Positions 17,098 to 25,117 of a stretch of 64,000 nt of DNA are shown here, in pieces. Numbering within the stretch: position 1 is the first letter of the stretch; each line of letters begins with the position of its first letter. Source of the DNA: UBA2030 sp049969475 (GTDB taxonomy: Bacteria; Bacteroidota; Bacteroidia; Bacteroidales; TTA-H9); the NCBI GenBank assembly GCA_049969475.1, contig JBMFOU010000002.1:113327-177326 (forward strand). Direction: 5' to 3'. The notes under the pieces are model-generated. The model searched no databases and was not told the origin of the DNA. It was given only the letters and a program-made list of their open reading frames with translations. The position numbers and the translations under genes were made by a program.

Positions 17098-17547
17098 GCA
17101 AGGAACACCTTAAGTGAGGATAAACCGATAATTATTGTTCACTAAGAATAATAAGCATTGTTGAGCTCCTTGCCCTCCTTATACTGGGAGTAAATTTTGA
17201 AGAAGACACACGGCCCAGCAGCCATGATGCCAGAGAAGCTTTCATTGAAATTCAGCTTTGCACAGATAATCTAACAAAAAGTTTTAATACGGCTAAACTG
17301 GGAAAATTAGGGCTGACCCTTTCGACTATAGCAGAGTCACCATTTGCTAGTACTGCCAGTTAGTTAATAGAAAAGTCCCAAGTGCCCTGGCAAGAGGTAA
17401 CACCCTCAAGGGTTCCCGAACAGCCTAGTTTCGACAATACATGGCAGGTTTCGGGCCTGGGGTAACGAATAAATAAAATCAGATGAGATGATTATAATGC
17501 CAACCAGCTTGCCAATTAAGCGGTTTTACGCCGGTGGCAACAAATTT
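17098..17547. other. 450-bp gap with a start-less open frame
   Basis: No gene with a normal start is seen. From about 17123 to 17362 the plus strand has one open frame of about 75 codons with no ATG, GTG or TTG near its beginning; it reads like a helical peptide (IVELLALLILGVNFEEDTR then charged residues). It may be a gene remnant or chance. No terminator hairpin or repeat was recognised in the rest. Confidence 0.3.
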
Positions 17548-17949
17548 TTAGCGATTTTCAATATCAGATGCAGCCGCCGGGCTTGCCTGGAGTGAATCGG
17601 GCGAAGCCTGAAGAACATTGATCCGGTGAATCAATTCATCGTAAATCTTATCGAGTACCTGCGGACGGGCTGCATACCATTCCATGCTTTGCTCAAACTG
17701 CTCACGGGTTATCTTATGGCTGGCAAAAACGGAATCGTACAATCGAGTGGCAAGGACCTTGGGTTCATCGCCCTGAGCTCTCCGGATAGCAAACCACCCA
17801 TCAGCCAGGTGAAGATCGAAGAGGAGATTGGTAAATTCCTCACGGTTGAGTATTCCGGGAGGAGAAGGTTCTTTAGCGGGGTTTTTGCAACCTGCCGTCC
17901 ACAGAATTCCTGCCAATAGTACCAAAAAAACTCTACGTCGAAGACTCAC
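17548..17949 (-). CDS. DUF4296 lipoprotein
   Basis: 133 residues with a signal peptide ending in a lipobox (LAGILWTAGCKN). The mature part has the DUF4296 pattern: NREEFTNLLFDLHLADGW, then LYDSVFASHKITREQFEQSMEWYAARPQ (split here: RLYDSVFASH and ITREQFEQSM), and DKIYDELIHRINVL. DUF4296 proteins are small, mostly helical envelope proteins of Bacteroidota with no proven role. Its ATG overlaps the OmpH-like stop by 4 bp, so the two are translated together. The C-terminal tail is Ser/Ala/Asp rich. Confidence 0.85.
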   Translation of the reverse strand: MSLRRRVFLVLLAGILWTAGCKNPAKEPSPPGILNREEFTNLLFDLHLADGWFAIRRAQGDEPKVLATRLYDSVFASHKITREQFEQSMEWYAARPQVLDKIYDELIHRINVLQASPDSLQASPAAASDIENR

Positions 17950-18563
17950 TTTCCGGCTTTTGATTTAGTCTTGCTGGCAGCGGCCTTGTATTCCTTATTC
18001 AAAATTTCAAGCACCTCAGGGGTGATATCAAGATTGGGCTGGGTGTAAAAAATATTTCCATTCTTATTGTAGCCAAAAATATAGTCGAAGTGAAGGTCTT
18101 TATTGAAGCGCTTCAACATGCTGGTAACCGTATCGATCAGAATATTGTTGATGTTGGCCTCATCCATGGCCAGTTCCTGCTGATAACGATCTTTCAGTTC
18201 CATAATGGCCTGTTGCTTTTGCATTAACTGCGCATAGATTTCTTGTGCACTCTTTTCAGAAAGAGCATTCTTTTTCACACTTTCCTGAAAATAGGACACT
18301 TCCTGGTCGAGCTCGCGCTGACGGCGTGTGATGTCAGCATCAAACTTTTTGGCTTTTTCAGCCAACTCATCAGCTTTTGCCTTCACAAAATCGTAATGGG
18401 CCAGGATAGAATCAGTATGTATGTAAGCAATCCTATGTCCGGTAGTGGTGTCAGTTTTCCCCTGCATGGCTAAATGCCTGCCGGCAGGTTGAAAAATCCA
18501 GAAAAGGAGCATTCCAATGAATGCAAGAGCACTGAGAACTAAACTAATGTTGCTTTTAGTCAT
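17946..18563 (-). CDS. OmpH/Skp-family periplasmic chaperone-like protein
   Basis: 205 residues. An N-terminal uncleaved or cleaved signal/membrane helix (about residues 6-25) is followed by IAYIHTDSILAHYD, the usual opening strand of OmpH, then a long coiled coil (about 65-145, KAKADELAEKAKKFDADITR onward), and a short final strand region (FDYIFGYNKNGNIFYTQP). Skp-like proteins hold outer-membrane proteins in the periplasm. It overlaps the DUF4296 gene, so both probably act in envelope biogenesis (inference). Its -7 box overlaps the recQ terminator. Confidence 0.88.
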   Translation of the reverse strand: MTKSNISLVLSALAFIGMLLFWIFQPAGRHLAMQGKTDTTTGHRIAYIHTDSILAHYDFVKAKADELAEKAKKFDADITRRQRELDQEVSYFQESVKKNALSEKSAQEIYAQLMQKQQAIMELKDRYQQELAMDEANINNILIDTVTSMLKRFNKDLHFDYIFGYNKNGNIFYTQPNLDITPEVLEILNKEYKAAASKTKSKAGK

Positions 18564-18606
18564 TATAAAACAAGATTAAGATATTAACTAACGATGATTC
18601 AATGGG

Positions 18607-18614
18607 CAAAGTTA
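18607..18614 (-). promoter_or_regulatory. -7 box of the OmpH operon, fused to the recQ terminator
   Basis: TAACTTTG on the minus strand continues directly from the T-tract of the recQ terminator. It lies 44 bp before the ompH-like ATG. Confidence 0.5.
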
Positions 18615-18656
18615 AAAAAATAAAGCTGCCACTCCAGCTCACGCCAAGGGGCAGCC
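18612..18656 (-). terminator. terminator after recQ
   Basis: On the minus strand GCTGCC pairs with GGCAGC across a 19-nt loop, then TTTATTTTTTT. The loop may fold further. Confidence 0.65.
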
Positions 18657-18682
18657 ACAAATAATCAAGTGGGGGCACCTTT

Positions 18683-20902
18683 TTAATTTCCCATTTCCGA
18701 CATAAACTTAATACGCATCAGCCTGATTTCCTCTTCGGTGTATTCATCTTCGCCCAATTCCCTGAGCGCATCTTCTACCGAATCGGTCTCAGCAGTCCGG
18801 AAGTACTCGAAGATTTCCTCCTGGTGGTACTCGTCGATGTATTCGTCGATGTAGTAGTTGATGTCGATTTTGGTACCCGAGGCTACAATTCGCTCGATGG
18901 AAGTAAGCAGCTCGTCAAATGTAAGATTCTTAGCCACTGCGATGTCTTCGAGCGGTACCTTACGGTCGATGTTTTGGATAATAGAGACCTTCAGCCCCGA
19001 CTTGTTGATAACCGACTTAACAACCATGTCGTTGGGCCGGATAATTTCATTTTCCTCAACATACTGTTTGATAAGATCCAGGAAGGGCTTACCGAATTTC
19101 AAGGCTTTACCAGCACCCACACCGGTTATCTGCTTGAGCTCATCCATGGTTATCGGATATTGGATAGCCATTTCCTCTAGCGAGGGGTCCTGGAAAATAA
19201 CAAACGGGGGAAGGTTCTCCTTCCTGGCAATCTCTTTACGCAGGTCTTTCAGCAGGGCAAACAAGGTTGCATCTGCCGTACCGGGTTTGGTTCCACCTCC
19301 CTGTTCAAGGGATTCTTCTTCTTCAAGATTTTCAAAATCACGATCCTCAGTCAGCATAATAGGTTGCGGATTTTTCAAAAACTTTTTCCCTTTATTGGTT
19401 ACTTTTAAAATTCCATAGTTTTCGATTTCCTTTTCAATAAGGTTTTCGATGAGCATTTGCCGAATGATGGCATTCCAGAACTTCTCGTCTTTTTCTTCGC
19501 CCTTGCCGAAAACCTCCAGCTTGTTGTGTTTGGCAGCTTTCACATTGGCAGTGGCTTTTCCGGTGATCACGTGGATTAAATGTTTAGCCTTGCATTGCTG
19601 CTTAGTCTGCAGAATGGCTTCAAGCACGGTAATCACAAAATCCTGACCATCGAAGCGGGTTTTGGGATGCAGGCAGTTATCGCAGTTGCCACATGAATCG
19701 GAGGTATATTGCTCTCCAAAATAATGAAGCAAGACCTTGCGCCGGCATACTGAGGTTTCGGCATAGGCTATAGTCTCGTTAATCAACATTTTGTTGATTT
19801 CCTGTTCTGCTACGTGTTTATTTTTCAGGAATTTTTCGAGCTTTTCCATGTCCTCGTAGCTGTAAAAAGCGATGCAATTTCCTTCTCCATCGTCGCGGCC
19901 GGCCCGTCCGGTTTCCTGATAGTAGCCTTCGAGGCTCTTGGGCATGTCATGATGAATCACATAGCGTACGTCGGGCTTATCGATTCCCATGCCAAAGGCA
20001 ATGGTGGCAACAATAACATCCACCTCTTCCATGAGAAAAGCGTCCTGGTTATTGCGACGGGTCTGAGCATCAAGCCCTGCATGGTAAGGCAATGCCTTGA
20101 TACCATTCACCTGCAGGGTCTCTGCTAGCTCTTCTACCTTTTTGCGGCTCAAACAATAAATGATGCCCGACTTGCCCGGATTGTTCTTGATGTAGCGGAT
20201 AATATCTTTCACCACATCGTTGGTCTTAGGCCTAACTTCGTAATAGAGATTGGGGCGATTGAAGCTCGATTTGAAAAGCTTGGCATCCATCATACCCAGA
20301 TTTTTCTGGATATCTTCCTGAACCTTGGGCGTGGCCGTGGCAGTCAGAGCCATAACAGGCACATTTTGCCCAATGGCTTCAATGATAGGACGTATTCGCC
20401 GATATTCCGGTCTGAAATCATGCCCCCATTCACTGATGCAGTGAGCCTCATCGATAGCATAAAATGAAATACGTATATTCCGGAAGAAATCTACGCTATC
20501 CTCTTTAGTGAGAGTTTCGGGCGCCACATATAGGAGCTTGGTACGTCCTGATTCCAGATCGGATTTCACCTGGGCAATCTCTGCTTTGCTTAGTGTAGAG
20601 TTAAGATAATGAGCCAGGCCAATCTCCATGCCGAAGTTCCGGATAGCATCCACCTGGTTCTTCATCAGTGCAATCAGGGGAGAAATGACAATAGCTGTAC
20701 CTTCACTAATAATGGCAGGCAATTGATAGCAAAGCGACTTTCCGCTGCCGGTAGGCATAATCACAAATGTGTCGAAGCCTGCCAGCACACTACGGATGAC
20801 TGCTTCCTGACTTCCCTTGAAGTGATCGAACCCAAAGAAATTCTTCAAGGCGTCGTAAACAGGGTCCTGCACATGTACTTTTTCTTTTAATTCTGCTTTC
20901 AT
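18683..20902 (-). CDS. recQ: ATP-dependent DNA helicase RecQ
   Basis: About 739 residues, starting MKAELKEKVHV; an upstream in-frame ATG (20944) would add 14 unrelated residues. Superfamily 2 motifs are in order: Walker A PTGSGKSLCYQLPA, the DEAH-type box IDEAHCISEWGHDFRPEY, TATATPK, then VATIAFGMGIDKPDVR and YQETGRAGRDDGEG. The RQC domain has the zinc cysteines (CRRKVLLHYFGE, then CGNCDNC) and a winged helix; an HRDC-like domain lies near residues 550-620. The last 100 residues are acidic, as in other Bacteroidota RecQ proteins. It unwinds recombination and replication intermediates 3' to 5'. It is transcribed alone from a good promoter. Confidence 0.95.
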   Translation of the reverse strand: MKAELKEKVHVQDPVYDALKNFFGFDHFKGSQEAVIRSVLAGFDTFVIMPTGSGKSLCYQLPAIISEGTAIVISPLIALMKNQVDAIRNFGMEIGLAHYLNSTLSKAEIAQVKSDLESGRTKLLYVAPETLTKEDSVDFFRNIRISFYAIDEAHCISEWGHDFRPEYRRIRPIIEAIGQNVPVMALTATATPKVQEDIQKNLGMMDAKLFKSSFNRPNLYYEVRPKTNDVVKDIIRYIKNNPGKSGIIYCLSRKKVEELAETLQVNGIKALPYHAGLDAQTRRNNQDAFLMEEVDVIVATIAFGMGIDKPDVRYVIHHDMPKSLEGYYQETGRAGRDDGEGNCIAFYSYEDMEKLEKFLKNKHVAEQEINKMLINETIAYAETSVCRRKVLLHYFGEQYTSDSCGNCDNCLHPKTRFDGQDFVITVLEAILQTKQQCKAKHLIHVITGKATANVKAAKHNKLEVFGKGEEKDEKFWNAIIRQMLIENLIEKEIENYGILKVTNKGKKFLKNPQPIMLTEDRDFENLEEEESLEQGGGTKPGTADATLFALLKDLRKEIARKENLPPFVIFQDPSLEEMAIQYPITMDELKQITGVGAGKALKFGKPFLDLIKQYVEENEIIRPNDMVVKSVINKSGLKVSIIQNIDRKVPLEDIAVAKNLTFDELLTSIERIVASGTKIDINYYIDEYIDEYHQEEIFEYFRTAETDSVEDALRELGEDEYTEEEIRLMRIKFMSEMGN

Positions 20903-21028
20903 TCTGATTTGTCTCAAATCTTTGTTTCTAAAAGCAACCGGCACCAGGGCACCGACTTCTAAGAAAGATTAGGCCTATTGTGTTAAATATTGATTATCAG
21001 CAACTTAGTTGTTTTTGTTACGAACTTG

Positions 21029-21059
21029 CAAAGATAATAGGTTTTTAATTCCTGACAAG
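21029..21059 (-). promoter_or_regulatory. promoter of recQ
   Basis: TTG, 19 nt, then TATCTTTG (21036-21029) on the minus strand, a full match to the Bacteroidota consensus. The leader to the recQ ATG is about 120 nt. Confidence 0.65.
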
Positions 21060-21275
21060 GGGAACGAGATACCTAACACTTTTAATAAAGTCGGGACATG
21101 GTGCACAAAGCTTTTGTATTGGGTAAAGATAATAAGAAAAAAAGGGAAAAAGTATAATTGATAACAAAATTTAACATATTAAAACTTACTAATTATTAAA
21201 TCACGAAGCAAAGAGCAACCATAAAATGGGGCTTATTGGTACAAAGGTAAATAAACGCAAGCCGGGGGGTATTCG

Positions 21276-21283
21276 TATATTTG
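21276..21283 (+). promoter_or_regulatory. -7 box of the kdsD operon
   Basis: TATATTTG, 23 bp before the ATG; no TTG at the usual -33 distance. Confidence 0.55.
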
Positions 21284-21305
21284 CCGGAGAAAAGAAAGCA
21301 GCCCT

Positions 21306-22274
21306 ATGACGATAAACAAACAGAGGATCATAGATACGGCCCGACAGACGATTAGCGAAGAGGCTGCAGCAATTCAGGGTTTGCTACCAAACATCAATGA
21401 ACACTTTTATCGGGCCGTAGAAGTCATTCTTAAGACCAAAGGACGGGTTATTGTTACTGGCATTGGCAAAAGCCTCGATATTGGCCGAAAATTCACTTCT
21501 ACCCTCAATTCCACGGGAACTCCTGCGTTTTTTCTGCATGCGGCCGATGCCATTCACGGCGATCTGGGCATGCTCCAGCCCGACGATATTGTGGTTTGTC
21601 TTTCTAAAAGTGGAGATACTCCAGAAATCAAAGTTTTGGTGCCGCTTATCAAAGCCAATGGTAATCTTCTGATAGCAATAGTAGGAAACCCAGATTCATT
21701 TCTGGCCCAAAGAGCTGATATCATCCTCCTGACTGTAGTGGACAAGGAAGCCTGTCCAAACAATCTGGCACCGACGGCCAGCGCTGCGGCTCAATTGGCC
21801 ATGTGCGATGCCCTGGCCGTCGCCTTGCTTTCCTCACGAGGCTTTTCTTCCGATGATTTTGCCCGCCTGCATCCGGGGGGTACCCTGGGCAAAAAGCTTT
21901 ACCTAAGGGTAGCTGACCTCTATTTGCGAAATGAAAAACCCAGAGTTAATCCTAAGACCCCTCTCACCGAGGTGATAATTGAAATCACCTCCAAAAGGCT
22001 TGGCTGCACTGCAGTATTGGAAGATGATAAGCTGGTGGGTATGATTACCGACGGTGACCTTAGGCGCATGCTTCAAAAAAACGACCCCAACCCCAGCCTC
22101 ACTGCCGCCGATATTATGACCCGAAATCCCAAAACCATTCAGCCCGAGGCGCTGGTAGCTGATGCCCTCGACCTTATGCGGGCTCACAGCATCACCCAGT
22201 TGCTGGTTATGGAAAACGATGAATACAAAGGGGTCATTCACCTTCACGATATTCTTCGCGAGGGGATTATTTGA
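21306..22274 (+). CDS. kdsD: arabinose-5-phosphate isomerase (KpsF/GutQ/KdsD)
   Basis: 322 residues. An N-terminal SIS domain (VIVTGIGKSLDIGRKFTSTL, SGDTPEIKVLVPLIKANG, PTASAAAQLAMCDALAVALL) isomerises ribulose 5-phosphate to arabinose 5-phosphate, the first step toward KDO of LPS. Two C-terminal CBS domains follow from about residue 205 (LGCTAVLEDDKLVGMITDGDLRR split as LGCTAVLEDD and MITDGDLRR; then ITQLLVMENDEYKGVIHLHD). lptB, two genes downstream, also serves LPS, so the cluster is consistent with LPS building and export. Confidence 0.93.
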   Translation: MTINKQRIIDTARQTISEEAAAIQGLLPNINEHFYRAVEVILKTKGRVIVTGIGKSLDIGRKFTSTLNSTGTPAFFLHAADAIHGDLGMLQPDDIVVCLSKSGDTPEIKVLVPLIKANGNLLIAIVGNPDSFLAQRADIILLTVVDKEACPNNLAPTASAAAQLAMCDALAVALLSSRGFSSDDFARLHPGGTLGKKLYLRVADLYLRNEKPRVNPKTPLTEVIIEITSKRLGCTAVLEDDKLVGMITDGDLRRMLQKNDPNPSLTAADIMTRNPKTIQPEALVADALDLMRAHSITQLLVMENDEYKGVIHLHDILREGII

Positions 22275-22296
22275 TTATCAAATATTTATACAATAT

Positions 22297-22653
22297 ATGG
22301 GAAAACTTATCGACGAATTCAACACCTACCGACAGCGAATGAACGAGAAGATTCTTGCTTCGCCACACAGTAAAATCTTAAAACGCATTTACGGTGTGGA
22401 TACGCTGGCCTATGAAGAGGGAGCCCTCCCTGCCAAAACCAAAGAAATGCTGGGTCTGGCTACAAGCATGGTACTGCGATGCGACGACTGCATCCGCTAC
22501 CATCTGCAAAAATGTCATCAGCTGGGAGTAACCACAGCAGAAATTTTCGAAGTATTCGGAATAGCCAATTTGGTAGGAGGAACCATCGTAATACCGCACA
22601 CCCGCCGTGCCCTCGAATTTTGGGAAGAACTGGAAAACCTTTCGCAGTCATGA
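22297..22653 (+). CDS. AhpD-like carboxymuconolactone decarboxylase family protein
   Basis: 118 residues starting MGKLIDEFNTYRQRMNEK; the frame is open further upstream, but this start gives the domain and a 22-bp gap from kdsD. The redox motif is CDDCIRYHLQKC (CxxC plus the conserved His). Members are small helical peroxidase-partner or decarboxylase proteins; AhpD-type activity is likeliest from the CxxCxxxH pattern. Its stop overlaps the lptB ATG (ATGA), so it is translationally coupled with lptB, which is a curious partner. Confidence 0.85.
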   Translation: MGKLIDEFNTYRQRMNEKILASPHSKILKRIYGVDTLAYEEGALPAKTKEMLGLATSMVLRCDDCIRYHLQKCHQLGVTTAEIFEVFGIANLVGGTIVIPHTRRALEFWEELENLSQS

Positions 22654-23375
22654 AACTTCGTACGGAAGGATTGTATAAAAAATATCGCCACCGTATGGTG
22701 GTGAAAGACGTCTGGGTGGAGGTTAACCAGGGCGAAATTGTAGGCCTGCTAGGCCCCAACGGAGCCGGCAAAACCACTACATTCTACATCATTACAGGAC
22801 TAATAAAACCCTATGCTGGCAAAGTCTTTTTAGACGACACCGATATTACAGGGCTACCCATGTACAAGCGGGCTCAGATGGGTATTGGCTACCTGGCACA
22901 AGAAGCCTCTGTATTCCGGAATCTTTCTATAGAAGACAACATAAAAGCCGTTCTCGAATTCAGCCGTTTTTCCAAAGAAGAACAGAAAGAACGCCTCGAA
23001 TCCTTGCTGAAAGATTTTGGTTTGGAGAAAATACGAAAGAGCAAAGGCATACAGCTATCGGGGGGCGAACGCCGCAGAACGGAAATTGCAAGAGCTCTGG
23101 CTGTAGACCCTAAATTTATTCTTCTCGACGAACCCTTTGCCGGCATCGACCCTATTGCCGTTGAAGACCTACAGTATCTCGTGGCTCAACTCAAACACCG
23201 CAACATCGGTGTTTTGATTACCGACCATAATGTGCACGAAACCCTCAGTATTACCGACCGTGCATACTTACTTTTTGAGGGAACCGTAATGAAATCGGGT
23301 ACTGCTGAAGAACTGGCTGCTGATGAACAGGTTCGCAGGGTTTACCTGGGACAAAATTTTGAACTCAGGCGCTAG
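22650..23375 (+). CDS. lptB: LPS export ABC transporter ATP-binding protein
   Basis: 241 residues beginning MKLRTEGLYKKYRHRMVV. ABC ATPase motifs: Walker A LLGPNGAGKTTTFYIITG, Q-loop YLAQEASVFRNLS, signature LSGGERRRTEIARALA, Walker B FILLDEPFAGIDPIA, switch His in ITDHNVHETL. The DEPFAGIDPIAVEDLQ stretch and GYLAQEASVF are typical of LptB. It powers LptFGC extraction of LPS from the inner membrane; the partners are not in this window. It runs tail to tail into pssA, overlapping by 11 bp. Confidence 0.94.
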   Translation: MKLRTEGLYKKYRHRMVVKDVWVEVNQGEIVGLLGPNGAGKTTTFYIITGLIKPYAGKVFLDDTDITGLPMYKRAQMGIGYLAQEASVFRNLSIEDNIKAVLEFSRFSKEEQKERLESLLKDFGLEKIRKSKGIQLSGGERRRTEIARALAVDPKFILLDEPFAGIDPIAVEDLQYLVAQLKHRNIGVLITDHNVHETLSITDRAYLLFEGTVMKSGTAEELAADEQVRRVYLGQNFELRR

Positions 23376-24081
23376 CCAACGAATGGCCTGCCAACCAGAG
23401 CCCTACATTTATTATTATGTACATCCCCATGGCAATTCCCAGGCCTGCCATTCCCAAGCCTATTAACAAACCCAATCCAGAGACTATGAAAACCAAATGC
23501 ATAGGATAGTACTTCAATGAGAGTTTTTTTAACTTCAGGCCAAAAAAAGGTATACGAGATACCATCAGCATACCCAACAGCAGGGAAATTATTACCAGGA
23601 ACAGCGGTTGTATAAAAATACCCTGGAAAGTGTTTATAAAGCCACCAGGAGCGTCGAGCGAGGCCACAAACAAAGAGGCAGCAGGCGTAGGAAGCCCTTT
23701 AAAATTGGCGACTTGTTCGGTATCTATGTTGAAACGAGCCAAACGCCAGGCTGAAAATACAGGAAATAAAAGAGGAAGACCTCCGGCTACAACCCACAAG
23801 AGTCCGCTCCACTCGAGAGAATAGAAAAGGTAAAGCTTATAAAGAATTAAACCCGGCAAAACCCCAAACGACACTACATCGGCCAAAGAATCGAGCTCGC
23901 GGCCGCCTGGCGATTGCACTCCCAACCAACGTGCCGTCAACCCATCGAAAAAATCAAAAATTCCGGCCACCACGATCATCATTGAAGCCCCGCCCATGTT
24001 ACCGTTCATGAGCAAAACAATACCCCCCATTCCACTCAACAGGTTCAAGGAAGTTATTAAATTAGGTATCTGCTTTCGCAT
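23365..24081 (-). CDS. pssA: CDP-diacylglycerol-serine O-phosphatidyltransferase
   Basis: 238 residues with about seven membrane helices. The CDP-alcohol phosphotransferase motif DGLTARWLGVQSPGGRELD then SLAD is near residues 46-68 (D-G-x2-A-R-x8-G-x3-D-x3-D). It makes phosphatidylserine, the precursor of phosphatidylethanolamine. Helix count and the LDSLADVVSFGVLPG stretch favour the membrane-type PssA. Convergent with lptB; its own -7 box lies at 24105-24098. Confidence 0.92.
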   Translation of the reverse strand: MRKQIPNLITSLNLLSGMGGIVLLMNGNMGGASMMIVVAGIFDFFDGLTARWLGVQSPGGRELDSLADVVSFGVLPGLILYKLYLFYSLEWSGLLWVVAGGLPLLFPVFSAWRLARFNIDTEQVANFKGLPTPAASLFVASLDAPGGFINTFQGIFIQPLFLVIISLLLGMLMVSRIPFFGLKLKKLSLKYYPMHLVFIVSGLGLLIGLGMAGLGIAMGMYIIINVGLWLAGHSLASA

Positions 24082-24097
24082 GCCAGGAATTTTGAGG

Positions 24098-24105
24098 CAA
24101 AAGTA
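24098..24105 (-). promoter_or_regulatory. -7 box of pssA
   Basis: TACTTTTG on the minus strand, 17 bp before the ATG. Confidence 0.5.
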
Positions 24106-24246
24106 CAGTTAAAACCCTTAAGTATCCCGGGACTCAGCTTTCATCTTGAATTAATCATTAGAACCAAAGGGCATACCCGGATTCTTTCGTTATTTTAAAT
24201 AATTACATATTTTTGGGATTCAGTTTAAAAAAATCTCCTGAATTCT

Positions 24247-24254
24247 TATATTTG
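24247..24254 (+). promoter_or_regulatory. -7 box of the unknown 245-residue gene
   Basis: TATATTTG, 25 bp before the ATG at 24279. Confidence 0.55.
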
Positions 24255-24278
24255 TAAAACATTTCAAACCGACCAGCC

Positions 24279-25016
24279 ATGATCCAAACTGACAATTTCG
24301 AAACTGTGGGCACCATTATTAAAAAAGAGAAACTGGCCACGTTTTATCCAGGATACAAATGCCGATGTTTAATACTCGAATCCATAGAACCTTATCCAGG
24401 ATATTACTGCATGATTGATTACCAGTTCGAGTCCCGACCTTTGTTGCTTTACCTGGTTATTAAAGACACCAAGGACTACGATGCTGACCAGGTTATAAGG
24501 GCTTCGATGGCCATCAAGAAGTCGAAAAATTATTCCTTCGATGCAGCACCCTCCGACATTACTCTTTTCAACAAAAATTATCATGCAATCCGATTAGACA
24601 TTCCCAATATTAGCCAACTACCTGAAATTGTCACAGCTTTTGAAACACTGGGACTGGTACTACACAAACACATTGATGTAAAGCCATACGACAGCCTGAT
24701 CCGTATCCGCAGATACTTTAAAATTGAAAAAGAAGCTGATAATCTGTACCATGACCTGATTCATACCGAAAATCATTATGTAATGCTACCCAAAATGCTA
24801 ACCTGGGAAGAATTTGAGCCTATCACATACCATATTAAAAACAATATTGATTTTAGTACCTTTGACGCGGCACTCGGATTCGTGTACGACGAGACCGGAA
24901 TAGCCGACTTTGTGCGTGTTTACGTTAAAAATCCAAAGCTCGAAGATTTGATAAAAATCAGAGACATGTATCTTCGCGAGGTGGCACGCATGAAGCACTC
25001 GGATGTACAAGCCTGA
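24279..25016 (+). CDS. conserved-looking protein of unknown function
   Basis: 245 residues, soluble, no signal peptide, membrane segment or cysteine-rich motif. It is rich in aromatic and charged residues (ATFYPGYKCRCLILESIEPY; FGIA-free; EFEPITYHIKNNIDFSTFDA) and alternates predicted strands and helices, perhaps as two similar halves: the part around residues 10-100 and the part around 130-235 each end in a helix. I do not recognise the family. It has its own promoter and is followed by a strong terminator at 25070-25096, so it is a single-gene unit. Confidence 0.75.
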   Translation: MIQTDNFETVGTIIKKEKLATFYPGYKCRCLILESIEPYPGYYCMIDYQFESRPLLLYLVIKDTKDYDADQVIRASMAIKKSKNYSFDAAPSDITLFNKNYHAIRLDIPNISQLPEIVTAFETLGLVLHKHIDVKPYDSLIRIRRYFKIEKEADNLYHDLIHTENHYVMLPKMLTWEEFEPITYHIKNNIDFSTFDAALGFVYDETGIADFVRVYVKNPKLEDLIKIRDMYLREVARMKHSDVQA

Positions 25017-25069
25017 TTCCGAAACCAGCCCTTCATTTACCAACCAACAAATTAACCAAAACCTGACCA

Positions 25070-25096
25070 GGCCCTGTTGAATGGCAGGGCCCTTTT
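25070..25096 (+). terminator. terminator before queA
   Basis: GGCCCTG pairs with CAGGGCC across an 8-nt loop, followed by CTTTT. It ends the 24279 gene. Confidence 0.8.
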
Positions 25097-25117
25097 CATG
25101 TGTTAAAATTATAACCC

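Larger units (their letters stand above)
20903..21305. other. 403-bp divergent intergenic region recQ/kdsD
   Basis: It holds the recQ promoter (minus) and the kdsD -7 box (plus). The middle (about 21060-21240) is AT-rich; apart from those promoter elements I see no ORF, hairpin or repeat in it. Confidence 0.6.

Noticed and set aside
17123..17362. Start-less open frame as a gene
   Set aside because: No usable start codon, no promoter and no recognised family.
22162..22296. Longer N-terminus of the AhpD-like protein
   Set aside because: The extra residues overlap the end of kdsD in another frame and do not look like the family.
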